Positions 51,800-60,734 of a DNA stretch of 64,000 nt are shown here, piece by piece. The position numbers were made by a program, and so were the translations under genes. Source of the DNA: Psychrobacter sp. JB385 (lineage in GTDB: Bacteria > Pseudomonadota > Gammaproteobacteria > Pseudomonadales > Moraxellaceae). Each line of letters begins with the position of its first letter. Position 1 is the first letter of the stretch. The notes beneath the pieces are model-generated. The model was not told where the DNA came from, did not search any database, and saw only the letters and a list, made by a program, of their open reading frames with translations. Location of the stretch: the NCBI RefSeq assembly GCF_900163785.1, contig NZ_FUKN01000013.1, forward strand, positions 620,001-684,000. Direction: 5' to 3'.

Positions 51800-52687
51800 T
51801 TAGGTGCTCATACTGATATCTGACCAACGTACCAATCTGACGTCATGTTGCTGCAACTGTTGACCAAACTGCTCGCTCATTAACCACTCGTATTCAAGCT
51901 CGCGCGCTTGCTTAATCTCATCTTGCCAAGCATTACTGGGTACCGCAGGATGGCACATGATTAGTGTGAAAGGCGAATCAGCCAGCAACGGGTGCAGGCT
52001 AGTCGTACGTGGTGCTTTTTGTAGCCAAGTCTCCCAAAGTGCGCTTAACTCTTGACTGGTAGCATCAAACCCATATACCCCGCCAAAGCGATCATTAATA
52101 GAAAGGTGACGATCTTCGCACAGCCTGCGCCATACACTACCACCAAGTGCGTAAATAATCCAAGATTTTATGTCGTGAACCAAAGGTGTCGTCACTCGTG
52201 CACCCATAGAGGTTTGAGTATTTTTGCTGTAGCGGGTGCTGATTTCATTGACTAGATGTTGACGAATAATTGGGAACTGATGAATGTGTTGGTGACCGTC
52301 TATAAAGACAGGCGCTCGTCCAAAACAGTCTTCAAACGCATCCAGTTGTTGCTTTATAACGTCATTGACTTGAGCAGGATTGAGTTTGCGCAGATAGCTT
52401 GCCACAATAATTGACTTAAGAGAACTGTGCAGTGCAGATGGAAATATCCCAGTTAAGTCTAAATGTAAACCGATATCGACGTTCAAGGCTGTCAACGTCT
52501 TGATCTCACTATCAGTGATTGTCCCGCCAACCATATAGCTGCTAGCGCCAATCCGTCCGCACTCAGCAAGATGCAATACAGCATCGTTCACTGCACCTGA
52601 CAACCCTAAGTCATCAACATTAATCATAATGGCTCGGGCATTGTCTTTGGCTTGAGACGACGGTTGTTGCAACGCGTTGATTGTCAT
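51800..52687 (-). CDS. YdjC/ChbG-family carbohydrate deacetylase (NaxD-like candidate)
   Basis: A 295-aa deacetylase of the YdjC/ChbG/HpnK group, metal-dependent enzymes that remove acetyl from N-acetyl sugars. The metal-site motifs are present: IMINVDDLGLSGAVNDAV near residue 22 (Asp pair), GLHLDLTG near 75, and FIDGHQHIHQFP near 125 (His ligands). Its ATG overlaps the gtrA-like stop by four bases, so it is translationally linked to glycosyltransfer genes. In Francisella and Acinetobacter, NaxD of this family deacetylates polyprenyl-phosphate GalNAc before transfer to lipid A; the same role is inferred here from context. Confidence 0.82.
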   Translation of the reverse strand: MTINALQQPSSQAKDNARAIMINVDDLGLSGAVNDAVLHLAECGRIGASSYMVGGTITDSEIKTLTALNVDIGLHLDLTGIFPSALHSSLKSIIVASYLRKLNPAQVNDVIKQQLDAFEDCFGRAPVFIDGHQHIHQFPIIRQHLVNEISTRYSKNTQTSMGARVTTPLVHDIKSWIIYALGGSVWRRLCEDRHLSINDRFGGVYGFDATSQELSALWETWLQKAPRTTSLHPLLADSPFTLIMCHPAVPSNAWQDEIKQARELEYEWLMSEQFGQQLQQHDVRLVRWSDISMST

Positions 52688-53172
52688 GATTTAAACGCCC
52701 ACAGTTTGCCTAAAGAAAAGGTCATTACCGTAATAATGCCAGTAACTACTATCCATATCGGTATGTAGTAGTGCTCACCAAACCAGTTTAAACCCAATAC
52801 AAACAAGCTTTGATTGGCCGCAAAACCTACCGCTGAGCTGGCAAACCATTTGATTAATGTTGGTAAGGAGTGACGCCAAGAGAATACACGGAAATTTTGC
52901 TTAGCGTTTTGTTTCTGATCGTCATACTCGTAAGCTTGCATTGGCTGACGAAACGTCAAATAAAAATGACCAAAAAAACTCACAATAAAGGCGAGCAAAA
53001 AGGCCATAACATTTGCCCAAGTCGGTGTGATGGCGGTAAAACTTACGATGCTGACCAAGACTAAAAAATGCACCAATGCAGCACTTGCGCCGACGATCAA
53101 AAACCATAGCGCTTGTTGGGATGTGGAGGCTGGCGACTTTGTTGTTGATTTTGTGATAGCCACTTTATTCAT
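52684..53172 (-). CDS. GtrA-family membrane protein (putative sugar-lipid flippase)
   Basis: A 162-aa inner-membrane protein with four helices of the GtrA type: LWFLIVGASAALVHFLVLV, then NVMAFLLAFIVSFFGHFYLTFR, LIKWFASSAVGFAANQSLFVLGL and IPIWIVVTGIITVMTFSLGKLW. GtrA proteins are thought to flip polyprenyl-phosphate-linked sugars across the inner membrane. I use the ATG at 53172, which gives an eight-base overlap with the preceding glycosyltransferase and has AGG close by; the ATG at 53202 would overlap it by 38 bases. Confidence 0.85.
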   Translation of the reverse strand: MNKVAITKSTTKSPASTSQQALWFLIVGASAALVHFLVLVSIVSFTAITPTWANVMAFLLAFIVSFFGHFYLTFRQPMQAYEYDDQKQNAKQNFRVFSWRHSLPTLIKWFASSAVGFAANQSLFVLGLNWFGEHYYIPIWIVVTGIITVMTFSLGKLWAFKS

Positions 53173-54184
53173 CAACCTGTTTTTCGCTACTGATGGTTTC
53201 ATTAATTAGATATAGCGGTCGCTGTTTTACTTCTTCATATAGTCGACCAACATACTCGCCAATTACACCGATACAGACCAGTTGTATACCGGTAGAGAAC
53301 ATAATACCCGCCGCAACGGTTGCCCATCCTGCGACATCAGCACCAAATAACAGCGTATCAATAACGATATACAAGCCGTATAAAAATGCCAAAGCAGAAA
53401 CTAAAAATCCCATGCGAGATATCCAGCGTAAGGGCTTTTGGGAGAAGGACGTAATCCCAACTAGAGCCAATTCAAACAGTCCGCCATAGTTAAATTTGCT
53501 CTCACCTGCGTCGCGATTGTCTGCGGTGAAGGGTAGATAAACAGTATTGAAGCCCACCCATGCATACAATCCTTTCATAAAACGCTGGCGCTCGGGCAGT
53601 AAGCGCAATGCTTGAACAACTTTGCGATTCATGACGCGAAAATCGCCAGCATTGGGACGAATCTCATAACGCTGTCTGTCTTGAATAAAATGATAAAAGC
53701 TGCCTTTTAACGTTTTTGCAAGCTTGCTCTCATGAGGACGGTTTGCTTGAATGCCAGCCACCATATCGATATCAGGTTGTGCAATCATATTAAGCATTTG
53801 TGCCAGCACTGATAATGGGTGCTGACCATCAGCATCAATCATGGCAACCACATCACCTTGTGCTTTAGCAAGGCCAGCACTGAGGGCAGGTTCTTTGCCG
53901 AAGTTACGAGACAAGCGTATCAGATGAAGCGCTGTATTATTGGGACGAGTCGGCATTAGAGTAGTCACTACTTGAGTTAAATCATCCTGACTGCCATCAT
54001 CAACGATGATAATCTCGCAGCGGCTCGTAGTGGTTTTACCCATAAGGATATCATCACTTGTAGGCGCACAGAATGACTCAGTAAATGCGAATACTTTTGG
54101 CAAAAAAGCCTGTACTGCTTCTGCATCATTGTACGCTGGTATGATGATAGACAAATAAGGTAAGTTTGAATGGTTTTGAGACAT
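53165..54184 (-). CDS. GT2-family polyprenyl-phosphate glycosyltransferase (ArnC/GtrB-like)
   Basis: A 339-aa membrane-attached glycosyltransferase of the dolichol/undecaprenyl-phosphate sugar type. The GT-A domain (about 1-235) shows LSIIIPAYNDAEAV, EIIIVDDGSQDDL, LSRNFGKEPALSAGLAKAQGDVVAMIDADGQHP (DxD) and RPNAGDFRVMNR. Two C-terminal helices follow (about 255-315), ending GEYVGRLYEEVKQRPLYLI, typical of ArnC/GtrB/YfdH-like enzymes. Such enzymes load a sugar from a nucleotide donor onto undecaprenyl phosphate. I start at the ATG at 54184; a TTG five codons upstream is ignored. Second gene of the four-gene operon. Confidence 0.9.
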   Translation of the reverse strand: MSQNHSNLPYLSIIIPAYNDAEAVQAFLPKVFAFTESFCAPTSDDILMGKTTTSRCEIIIVDDGSQDDLTQVVTTLMPTRPNNTALHLIRLSRNFGKEPALSAGLAKAQGDVVAMIDADGQHPLSVLAQMLNMIAQPDIDMVAGIQANRPHESKLAKTLKGSFYHFIQDRQRYEIRPNAGDFRVMNRKVVQALRLLPERQRFMKGLYAWVGFNTVYLPFTADNRDAGESKFNYGGLFELALVGITSFSQKPLRWISRMGFLVSALAFLYGLYIVIDTLLFGADVAGWATVAAGIMFSTGIQLVCIGVIGEYVGRLYEEVKQRPLYLINETISSEKQVDE

Positions 54185-54253
54185 AAGCACACTTATCAAA
54201 ATGGGTTGAACGGTATAATCAACAAACTGTCATACAACCGTAATCTACTGAGG

Positions 54254-55843
54254 CTATTTAAGACAACTAATAGGGATATAAGCAGTCCAGTTTACTAATA
54301 AAGGCTCAGTCGCCTTGATATCGCGCCAATCAACTTGCCATTGACCTTGTTGCTTTACCAAAGCCATCGGGTTATTTTTGATGTCATCATTACTGTTACT
54401 GACCTTACCAGTAGCATCTATATTGTCGGTTACGCCAATATCAGTGACTGTTATATCATCTAGCAAAGGCAATACGATATCTTCTTCATCACCATCTTGC
54501 CATAGGATTAGCGTCCCATTTTTTTGAAGACGATCAGCACTCATCCATGGTGAATGCCTGGCAGGCCCTGAAATCATTTGTGATGGGAAGCTGCTATTCA
54601 TAGCAACCAATGCGCCAAGCCATCGATCGCCCGACACACTATCAAGCGGACAATTACTCAAGGTCTGCCATGTGTCTTGGGCCTTGACTGCCAAGGCTTT
54701 TTCAGGCCAATTCATCCGTGAAGGCTTATGGCGTATTTTATCGCCAAAACCAACATACACCACCATGAGTACGGTCGCAAGTGCAAGCCAGATCGTTAGT
54801 GCTTTACGCAGTTTAGTAGCGGTCAAAACTTGAGTGGCGGGTGCGATAAAGGAGGCGGCAAGAAGCCCTGACAATGCCCACATTGGCATGCCCCACATAT
54901 CACGCAGTCCGACACCGAACACCAAGCTTAGTATTACCAGCAACACAAGAGGAGCAAGCCAAAGATACCATAGTAAGGGCGCGCCAGTGGGTAAACTGTA
55001 TTTATAGTCCTTTATACCAATCAATCGTTTACGATTAAATCCAAGCATTAACAACAGTGGGATATGCGCGACAATTTGAGCTGCAAGAAAACCGAGCCAG
55101 CTAAAATGACGCGTGATACCGTTAGCCGTTTCAATCACCTCTTGGGAGCGCCCACTTGCATAAGTCAGTGGTAACCAATCATGTGTCATGAGCCAGTACA
55201 AGTGCGGTGCAAATATGGCGAGCATGACAAAGGCGGCAATCCATGGTTGTGGTTGCTTAAGTAAAGGCCACTGTTTTGGTAATACCAAATATAGTGCCAT
55301 CGGTAACAGCAAAAAAATGACACTATACTTGGTGAGCATACCAAGCCCGCCGAGTACACCAAGCAACAGCCAGTCGCTCAAACGATTGCGCGTTAGAGCT
55401 TGATAAAACACCAAGTACAAGCCCGCCCAAATGGGAAACTGAGCAACATTATGATTAAATTCAAGGCTTGGATAAACGTAATAAACGACGGCAAGCGTGA
55501 GTAAGGAGCCGAGCAGGGCTGTCTTTTGTGACCAAATCTTTTTACCCAATTGATAAATTAAAAATAGGGTCAAGAGCACACATAGTTGGCTTAATAAATA
55601 AGGACCGATGTGCCCAAAAATCTGATAGAAGCTATACAGTATCCATGAAGATAATGGCGGGTGTTTATAATATCCCCACTGCCATTCACTGCCCCAATTA
55701 ATACCTTCACTGACATCAAATGGCACACTACTAGCGATAAAAGCAGGCAGAATGCTCCACAATATAAAATATATACCAAGTAATATAAGAAACGACTGCC
55801 ATTGTTTGATATGGCTATGAGCGGGAGAAGGAATAGAGGGCAT
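54254..55843 (-). CDS. GT39-like (ArnT/FlmK-type) membrane glycosyltransferase
   Basis: A 529-aa protein with about eleven membrane helices (residues 18-400) and a C-terminal soluble part of about 110 residues. The first periplasmic loop, PFDVSEGINWGSEWQWGYYKHPPLSSWIL, with acidic residues and the YYKHPPLS motif, is like ArnT and other GT39 enzymes that use polyprenyl-phosphate sugars. The family moves the sugar to lipid A or protein on the periplasmic side. I start at the ATG at 55843, with GAG seven bases before. It is the first gene of the operon GT39-GT2-GtrA-YdjC. Confidence 0.82.
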   Translation of the reverse strand: MPSIPSPAHSHIKQWQSFLILLGIYFILWSILPAFIASSVPFDVSEGINWGSEWQWGYYKHPPLSSWILYSFYQIFGHIGPYLLSQLCVLLTLFLIYQLGKKIWSQKTALLGSLLTLAVVYYVYPSLEFNHNVAQFPIWAGLYLVFYQALTRNRLSDWLLLGVLGGLGMLTKYSVIFLLLPMALYLVLPKQWPLLKQPQPWIAAFVMLAIFAPHLYWLMTHDWLPLTYASGRSQEVIETANGITRHFSWLGFLAAQIVAHIPLLLMLGFNRKRLIGIKDYKYSLPTGAPLLWYLWLAPLVLLVILSLVFGVGLRDMWGMPMWALSGLLAASFIAPATQVLTATKLRKALTIWLALATVLMVVYVGFGDKIRHKPSRMNWPEKALAVKAQDTWQTLSNCPLDSVSGDRWLGALVAMNSSFPSQMISGPARHSPWMSADRLQKNGTLILWQDGDEEDIVLPLLDDITVTDIGVTDNIDATGKVSNSNDDIKNNPMALVKQQGQWQVDWRDIKATEPLLVNWTAYIPISCLK

Positions 55844-56170
55844 GAATAAGCTCGCACATGTATGATAAAGATTCAATCATAGGATTACATATAGATAGCG
55901 GTTGATAAAAAAGCTAAGAACAATCGATAGTAACGCGCATTGTAATCGCTTATCCGTTATATTGCTAACTTATAAACATGTAAAAAGAGGGAGAAGGCTT
56001 CATTAATAATTATTGGATAATAAGTTATGTCAAAATGGCTTACAAACCATTTTGGCAGCTAAAAGCCAGTCATACAAACATAAACCGCTATTCATATCAA
56101 AGTACTTCTTAAAGTCACTCATATTATGAATAGCACGTTTCTTGTTTTTATAGAAAATAGCTATAATTGT
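55844..56170. other. 327-base gap ahead of the GT39 operon
   Basis: Holds the operon promoter on the minus strand and the 3' flank of the GT8 gene. The inverted repeat GTCAAAATGG / CCATTTTGGC (56029-56056, eight-base loop) is the only structure; it is not followed by a T-run on either strand. I could not identify a PmrA-type box. Confidence 0.5.
56029..56056. repeat. 10-base inverted repeat between GT8 gene and GT39 operon
   Basis: CAAAATGG and CCATTTTG pair perfectly, extended by one G-C and one T-G pair, around CTTACAAA. Unlike the other hairpins in this window it lacks flanking T/A runs, so it is more likely a protein site or an RNA end than a terminator. Confidence 0.4.
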
Positions 56171-57268
56171 TTAGTTTTTCTCATACGATGTGTGCTTTGT
56201 ATTTATCAAAAATGGGGTCTTAACCAATACTTGTCTGACGTTGTACTTATCTTTCGCTCTCTCAAAACCTGATATCTGCATGAAAGTCTCTGAAGAGTTA
56301 TTTTTTACACGCTGCCATTCTCTTGAAACGAACTCCTTAACAGGGTTATCGTATTTTGGCGTTTTGCGTCTTTTATCAAACATGGTCAAAATCTCAGGCG
56401 TGATTTCAGGAAAATTGGTTAATAAGAATGTTTTGTAAACTTCCTGATATTTGACAGTATATTTATTATCAGTCATCCAAGGTTTATTATCACTGATAAA
56501 ATGAATAATGTAAGGGTCTATAATATCCGTAAACTTATAGGTCAGCTTATTGATTTGCCAATTAAAGTCAAACGGTAAAAGCGCTATATCAGTTAGCAGA
56601 ACTCTGTTGAGCGCTGATTGGTCATGGCATTGTAGACTGCTAGCATTTTCAAGGGCATAGTTAAAAACTCTAGATAATACATTTTCTTTTACATAATTCT
56701 TGGTATGAAACACGAGCACACCTGAATTGCGATAAATATGTTCTAACTTATGATAAGACTTTACATAAGAGTCAACAACACTCTGCTTGCTTTTAAAAGA
56801 TGAGCGGAACTTTAACTCCATGATATCGGCCGCAGCAGCAACAGAAAAGTCTGACGGGAAACCCTTTACATGTTCCATCATGTCACGATAAAAAGCCTTA
56901 TTAATATAAGTATCAGCATCTAAATAGATGATATATTCATAGGCATCTTCAAAAACTTGCGGTAAAAATAGACGATAGTATGCAGCAATGCTAAGGCGTC
57001 CTACAGGCAAAGTATCTATTCCATTGATGGCCAATTCAATAAAGCGAATTTGTTGGTTTTTAAACTTTTCAGGTACTTTGCTAATATCAGGCAAGCAAAT
57101 ACAAATATCGCATGGAAAATTGGGATGTAGAGTAATGAACTGTTCAGCTGCGAATAAGGCATAAGGCAGATATCTATCATCCACACAAAAAGCTAAGGTA
57201 TTATCGTTATGGGCTTGCCCAGTTTGAGCTGAAATAGTTGCAGAAATATCCATAGGCGTAAAGATCAT
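56171..57268 (-). CDS. GT8-family glycosyltransferase
   Basis: A 365-aa cytoplasmic glycosyltransferase of the GT8 family, which includes lipopolysaccharide galactosyl- and glucosyltransferases. The GT-A signs are LAFCVDDRYLPYALFAAEQF at the start, RLSIAAYYRLFLPQVF, YIIYLDADTYIN with the metal-binding DxD, YRNSGVLVFH, and CHDQSALNRVLL. The C-terminal part is basic and likely sits on the membrane. AGGAG lies eight bases before the ATG. Donor and acceptor are unknown; neighbours suggest the lipooligosaccharide core. Confidence 0.88.
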   Translation of the reverse strand: MIFTPMDISATISAQTGQAHNDNTLAFCVDDRYLPYALFAAEQFITLHPNFPCDICICLPDISKVPEKFKNQQIRFIELAINGIDTLPVGRLSIAAYYRLFLPQVFEDAYEYIIYLDADTYINKAFYRDMMEHVKGFPSDFSVAAAADIMELKFRSSFKSKQSVVDSYVKSYHKLEHIYRNSGVLVFHTKNYVKENVLSRVFNYALENASSLQCHDQSALNRVLLTDIALLPFDFNWQINKLTYKFTDIIDPYIIHFISDNKPWMTDNKYTVKYQEVYKTFLLTNFPEITPEILTMFDKRRKTPKYDNPVKEFVSREWQRVKNNSSETFMQISGFERAKDKYNVRQVLVKTPFLINTKHTSYEKN

Positions 57269-57393
57269 GCCATGCTCTCCTAGATAAAATAATTTGAAAC
57301 GTTACATTGAATACTTTATATAATCAATAAAAAACCGATAGTATTACCTATCTCTTTTGACTGTTGCCGAGCTACTCATTTAAATTTAGAAAA

Positions 57394-58089
57394 TTAATTA
57401 ACAACCACTAGTACAAGAAGAATGACGATCACTATAATTGATAGGATGACAATCCTATTACGCTTTCTTATCATTTGACGTTTAAGCTTAGTATGACCTC
57501 GGCTTGCTTGATATTGTTCAATAAAGACGTCGCCTTCGTAGTCTTTATCAAATATTTTAATATAACCAGGATTAAGTGGTTCAATTGATAACTGGTCACC
57601 AAGCTTTTCCATTGCCATGTCAAGACTGTCTTGATCTACCTGAGTACGTTTACCATCTACCTGTTCAGCAATCCACTGTTTAACCAGATTAACGGTATTT
57701 TCTGTATTTTTGAAAAACATCGTACTGGCCAGATAGTCATGAGACATGCCTTCCATGCCTTTTGTCTTATAAAAGGCAACATCAGCGTTAATATGGTTAA
57801 AATAATCTAGAGGTTTTTTAACGAGGGCATCGGCGTCTAAGTATAGGACATTTTTATCGGGAAACTGGTGTAAACAGTCCAAAATGAAATGTGGTTTAAT
57901 GCGGGTGTTTGCTTCCCAATAACCTGCGTCGTCAACTTGCTTGAAGTAATAGTTTAAGCCAAAACTATCTAGTGATTGCTTTAAGGATAAAGCATGATCA
58001 CGATAATTTTCTGTAAAGAAACAACAAACAATGAAACTATCTTGAGAGCTGGTATTCTCAAAGGATTGAGGATGGGAAACTGTAGTCAT
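57394..58089 (-). CDS. Putative glycosyltransferase with C-terminal membrane anchor
   Basis: A 231-aa protein whose first 190 residues look like a nucleotide-sugar transferase: FIVCCFFTENYRDHALSLKQSL, then NVLYLDADALVKKPLDYF with a DxD motif, MSHDYLASTMFFKN, and DQDSLDMAMEKL. The end is a basic patch (KLKRQMIRKRNR) followed by one very hydrophobic helix that runs to within a residue of the C-terminus. It should therefore be tail-anchored in the inner membrane with the catalytic part in the cytoplasm. The ATG at 58089 has GAG seven bases before. Specific activity unknown. Confidence 0.75.
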   Translation of the reverse strand: MTTVSHPQSFENTSSQDSFIVCCFFTENYRDHALSLKQSLDSFGLNYYFKQVDDAGYWEANTRIKPHFILDCLHQFPDKNVLYLDADALVKKPLDYFNHINADVAFYKTKGMEGMSHDYLASTMFFKNTENTVNLVKQWIAEQVDGKRTQVDQDSLDMAMEKLGDQLSIEPLNPGYIKIFDKDYEGDVFIEQYQASRGHTKLKRQMIRKRNRIVILSIIVIVILLVLVVVN

Positions 58090-58116
58090 TGAACACTCTA
58101 TAAGGTTTGAACGCAA

Positions 58117-58447
58117 GTAAATTGATGGTTGTTCTAATTGCTAGTGAAACTCATCAAATTTATAAAAAAATAAAACGCGTAGATCATATTACGCTGTTTT
58201 GGCAAAAACGAATAATAGCATAGTCATTGTCAGTTTATCGAAACCAAACGAAATTCTTTAGTAGGTATGCTTATTTTTTAACGTCACATATAGTATTTAT
58301 AGAAAAAAGGGCGTTTTTAACGATAGCGCGACCTATTTTATCATTAATTAGTGTAAGGAGTTAAAACTAACGAGTCCTTATATCAATAACTAGTCCTTTA
58401 TATAACTATTAGGAATGCCTAAATTTTTGAAAAGAGTAAATAAGTTT
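58117..58447. other. 331-base gap between two surface-sugar genes
   Basis: AT-rich, no open frame with a ribosome site and no stem with T-run. It presumably holds the promoter for the tail-anchored transferase gene on the minus strand. Confidence 0.5.
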
Positions 58448-59311
58448 TTATCCATTAAGACTATCAAATAAGGTTTTGGAGACTGGAGAAAAATTGGTAA
58501 CGGGGATACCTTGGTGCTTATACACACGACCTAGCAAGTTAAATGAAGGCACAATACGTTCAGTGATGGCTTTGCTCAATTTTGACGGAGCACTATTATC
58601 AGTGCTTTCATAAAACCTGGGCTGGTCACTGTTTAGTAAATCAATACCATATAAATGAATGGCACCAGCTTGTCTAGAAAATGCCAATTGTGCTGCTATA
58701 TAAGCGACAGTACCGCCTTCTACGAAACCGTAAGTGATATCAAGAGACACACCGATTGCTTTTGGTTTATGAGCGTCATCGATTACAAAGTTTGGATGAG
58801 TTTTAAATTCTGTTAAAGACTTTTTCTTATTAAGGAATTTTTCTTTAAACCCCTGCTTACTAAAAAAAGAGGGCTTTGATTTGGTGGCTAAAGGACGATC
58901 TACCGGGTGTAGAATCCTCATGACTTGATGATACATGAGTAAAAGGGCTGGGTGAGTGATTTTCATTGCTTCGAATACGGCTAAAGTTGCGTACAGAGGC
59001 TGACCTGTGTAATGCTTCTGTAAAATCTCAGGTTGGTGACTGATAAAGCGAGCATCACTGATAACATAACCTACTATATTGGTAAAGTCATACTGTTCTG
59101 TTAGGCTAATGCTACCATTAACAAAGATAGTCGGCATATCTAATAGTTTTGCAAATGCTAAATCAGCAATGGAAGGACCAGAGGCAATAATATTAACAGT
59201 CTGATTATGAAGATTCTGTATAGGCTTACTCGCATCAAATGCATAAACAGTAATAGTTTTATTGTCGATATTGAACTGAGCATTAGGAGCTACGGTCAAA
59301 TCTAATACCAT
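58448..59311 (-). CDS. ASGPS-motif surface-sugar protein, paralog A
   Basis: Not firmly assigned. The 287-aa protein has NIIASGPSIADLAF near residue 45, a Gly-Pro-Ser loop like that of GT42 sialyltransferases and DUF115-type proteins, followed by PTIFVNGSISLT, GYVISDARFI, GQPLYATLAVFEAM and a C-terminal HLYGIDLLNSDQPRFYE stretch. It is soluble and has no signal peptide. GGAG lies six bases before the ATG. A closely similar paralog is encoded at 60731-61588, with a glycosyltransferase gene of opposite strand between them. A role in lipooligosaccharide core assembly is inferred from context only. Confidence 0.6.
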   Translation of the reverse strand: MVLDLTVAPNAQFNIDNKTITVYAFDASKPIQNLHNQTVNIIASGPSIADLAFAKLLDMPTIFVNGSISLTEQYDFTNIVGYVISDARFISHQPEILQKHYTGQPLYATLAVFEAMKITHPALLLMYHQVMRILHPVDRPLATKSKPSFFSKQGFKEKFLNKKKSLTEFKTHPNFVIDDAHKPKAIGVSLDITYGFVEGGTVAYIAAQLAFSRQAGAIHLYGIDLLNSDQPRFYESTDNSAPSKLSKAITERIVPSFNLLGRVYKHQGIPVTNFSPVSKTLFDSLNG

Positions 59312-59606
59312 ATTGTTCTCCGGTATCGTTATTCGTTATTTAATATATGCTAATCTGTAATGTTGTAGCTGCGACAGTAAAACAGTACGTATTGAGATTG
59401 GCAAGGTCTAACTGATCTGTATAGTGAAGACTGCACATTCTTTCATGTGAGAGCACATAACCATACTTCAATCAGTCTAAGCATAGGGCCAAAGGTAGCT
59501 GAGACTAGCATATAAAGTCAAAATTTGGCAATCATCGTAACCATTGATATGCTCATTTGACCAGTTTGCCATACTTATATTTCTACAACCTTAAGCTGGA
59601 ATAACC

Positions 59607-60734
59607 ATGCCTGCAACTATTCTATTTATTTTGAAAGCGCTTGAAGGTCGCGGTGCTGAGCGTATGGTGACAACGTTAGCAAGTGCTTATGTAAAAATGG
59701 GCCATAGCGTTCATATTTTATGTTTGGAACACACGCAAGACATGTCCTTGGATGCTGGTATTCACTATCATGTGGTGCCATATGATAAGGTGTTTTCTCC
59801 TCAAAATATGGCACCATCTTCTACCCAATCAGCCGATTATAGGACTATTGCTCAGCGGGTTGACAATTATATATTAAGCCAAATAGGGACGCCTGATCTA
59901 ATATTGGCTAACATATATAAAATAAATTGGATTATGGCGTACAGCCAATTACCCAACATTGTGAATGTGCTACATACAGCGCTATCTAAGCAGTTTGAGC
60001 ATCAATTATCTGATAAACCACTACAGGCGATAAGTCACTTACGTATGGTCTATGGTGCTCATCCCTGTAGCTGTGTAAGCGAGGGTGCACGCAAAGATTT
60101 AAAATCGCTTTTAGGAGACATCACCAAAACCGCAACCATTTATAATCCTTGCGATGTCGCTTGGATTCAAAGCAAAGCGTCACAAAAACCACATATCGAA
60201 CAGTTTGGCTTAGCAGATAAACAGTATATTATTCATGTGGCCTCATTCGATACCATGAAAGGTCATCGAGACTTGCTACAAGCCTATGCGAAAACAGAGC
60301 GGAAGCTGCCATTAGTATTGGTCGGTAAAGGCAAGCTTGAAGCAGAGATTAAAGCGCTGGCGCTTGAGCTCGATATCAGTGATGATGTGAAGTTTTTAGG
60401 CTTTCAGACCAATCCTTATTCGATCATTGCCTCGGCGGCATTGATGGTGCTCACTTCCAAATTCGAGGGTTTTGGTTATGTCATTGTAGAGGCGCAAGCA
60501 CTTGGCGTACCAATGATCAGTACCGATTGTCCATTTGGTCCAAGAGAGTTGCTACCTGTCAAAAACTTGATACCTGTCGGTAATATTGAGGGATTGGCGA
60601 TACTCATCGATCAAGCAGTAGACGATCTGACGAATTACATAGTACCGCTAAATCAGCAGCTCTTACCGAATCATATCGCGCAGCAATATTTAGAATTTGG
60701 TGTAGCGTTGAATTCATCAGTTAAGAATGACTAA
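59607..60734 (+). CDS. GT4-family glycosyltransferase
   Basis: A 375-aa GT-B enzyme: LKALEGRGAERMVTTLASAY at the start, HVASFDTMKGHRDLLQAYA at the beginning of the C-terminal domain, LVLVGKGKLEAEIKALA, FLGFQTNPYSIIASAALMVLTSKFEGFGYVIVEAQALGVPMISTDCPFGPRELL, which contains the EGFG-x7-E nucleotide-sugar site. It is the only plus-strand gene in this minus-strand sugar cluster. Its stop codon overlaps the end of the convergent paralog B gene by three bases, so no terminator can lie between them. Confidence 0.9.
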   Translation: MPATILFILKALEGRGAERMVTTLASAYVKMGHSVHILCLEHTQDMSLDAGIHYHVVPYDKVFSPQNMAPSSTQSADYRTIAQRVDNYILSQIGTPDLILANIYKINWIMAYSQLPNIVNVLHTALSKQFEHQLSDKPLQAISHLRMVYGAHPCSCVSEGARKDLKSLLGDITKTATIYNPCDVAWIQSKASQKPHIEQFGLADKQYIIHVASFDTMKGHRDLLQAYAKTERKLPLVLVGKGKLEAEIKALALELDISDDVKFLGFQTNPYSIIASAALMVLTSKFEGFGYVIVEAQALGVPMISTDCPFGPRELLPVKNLIPVGNIEGLAILIDQAVDDLTNYIVPLNQQLLPNHIAQQYLEFGVALNSSVKND

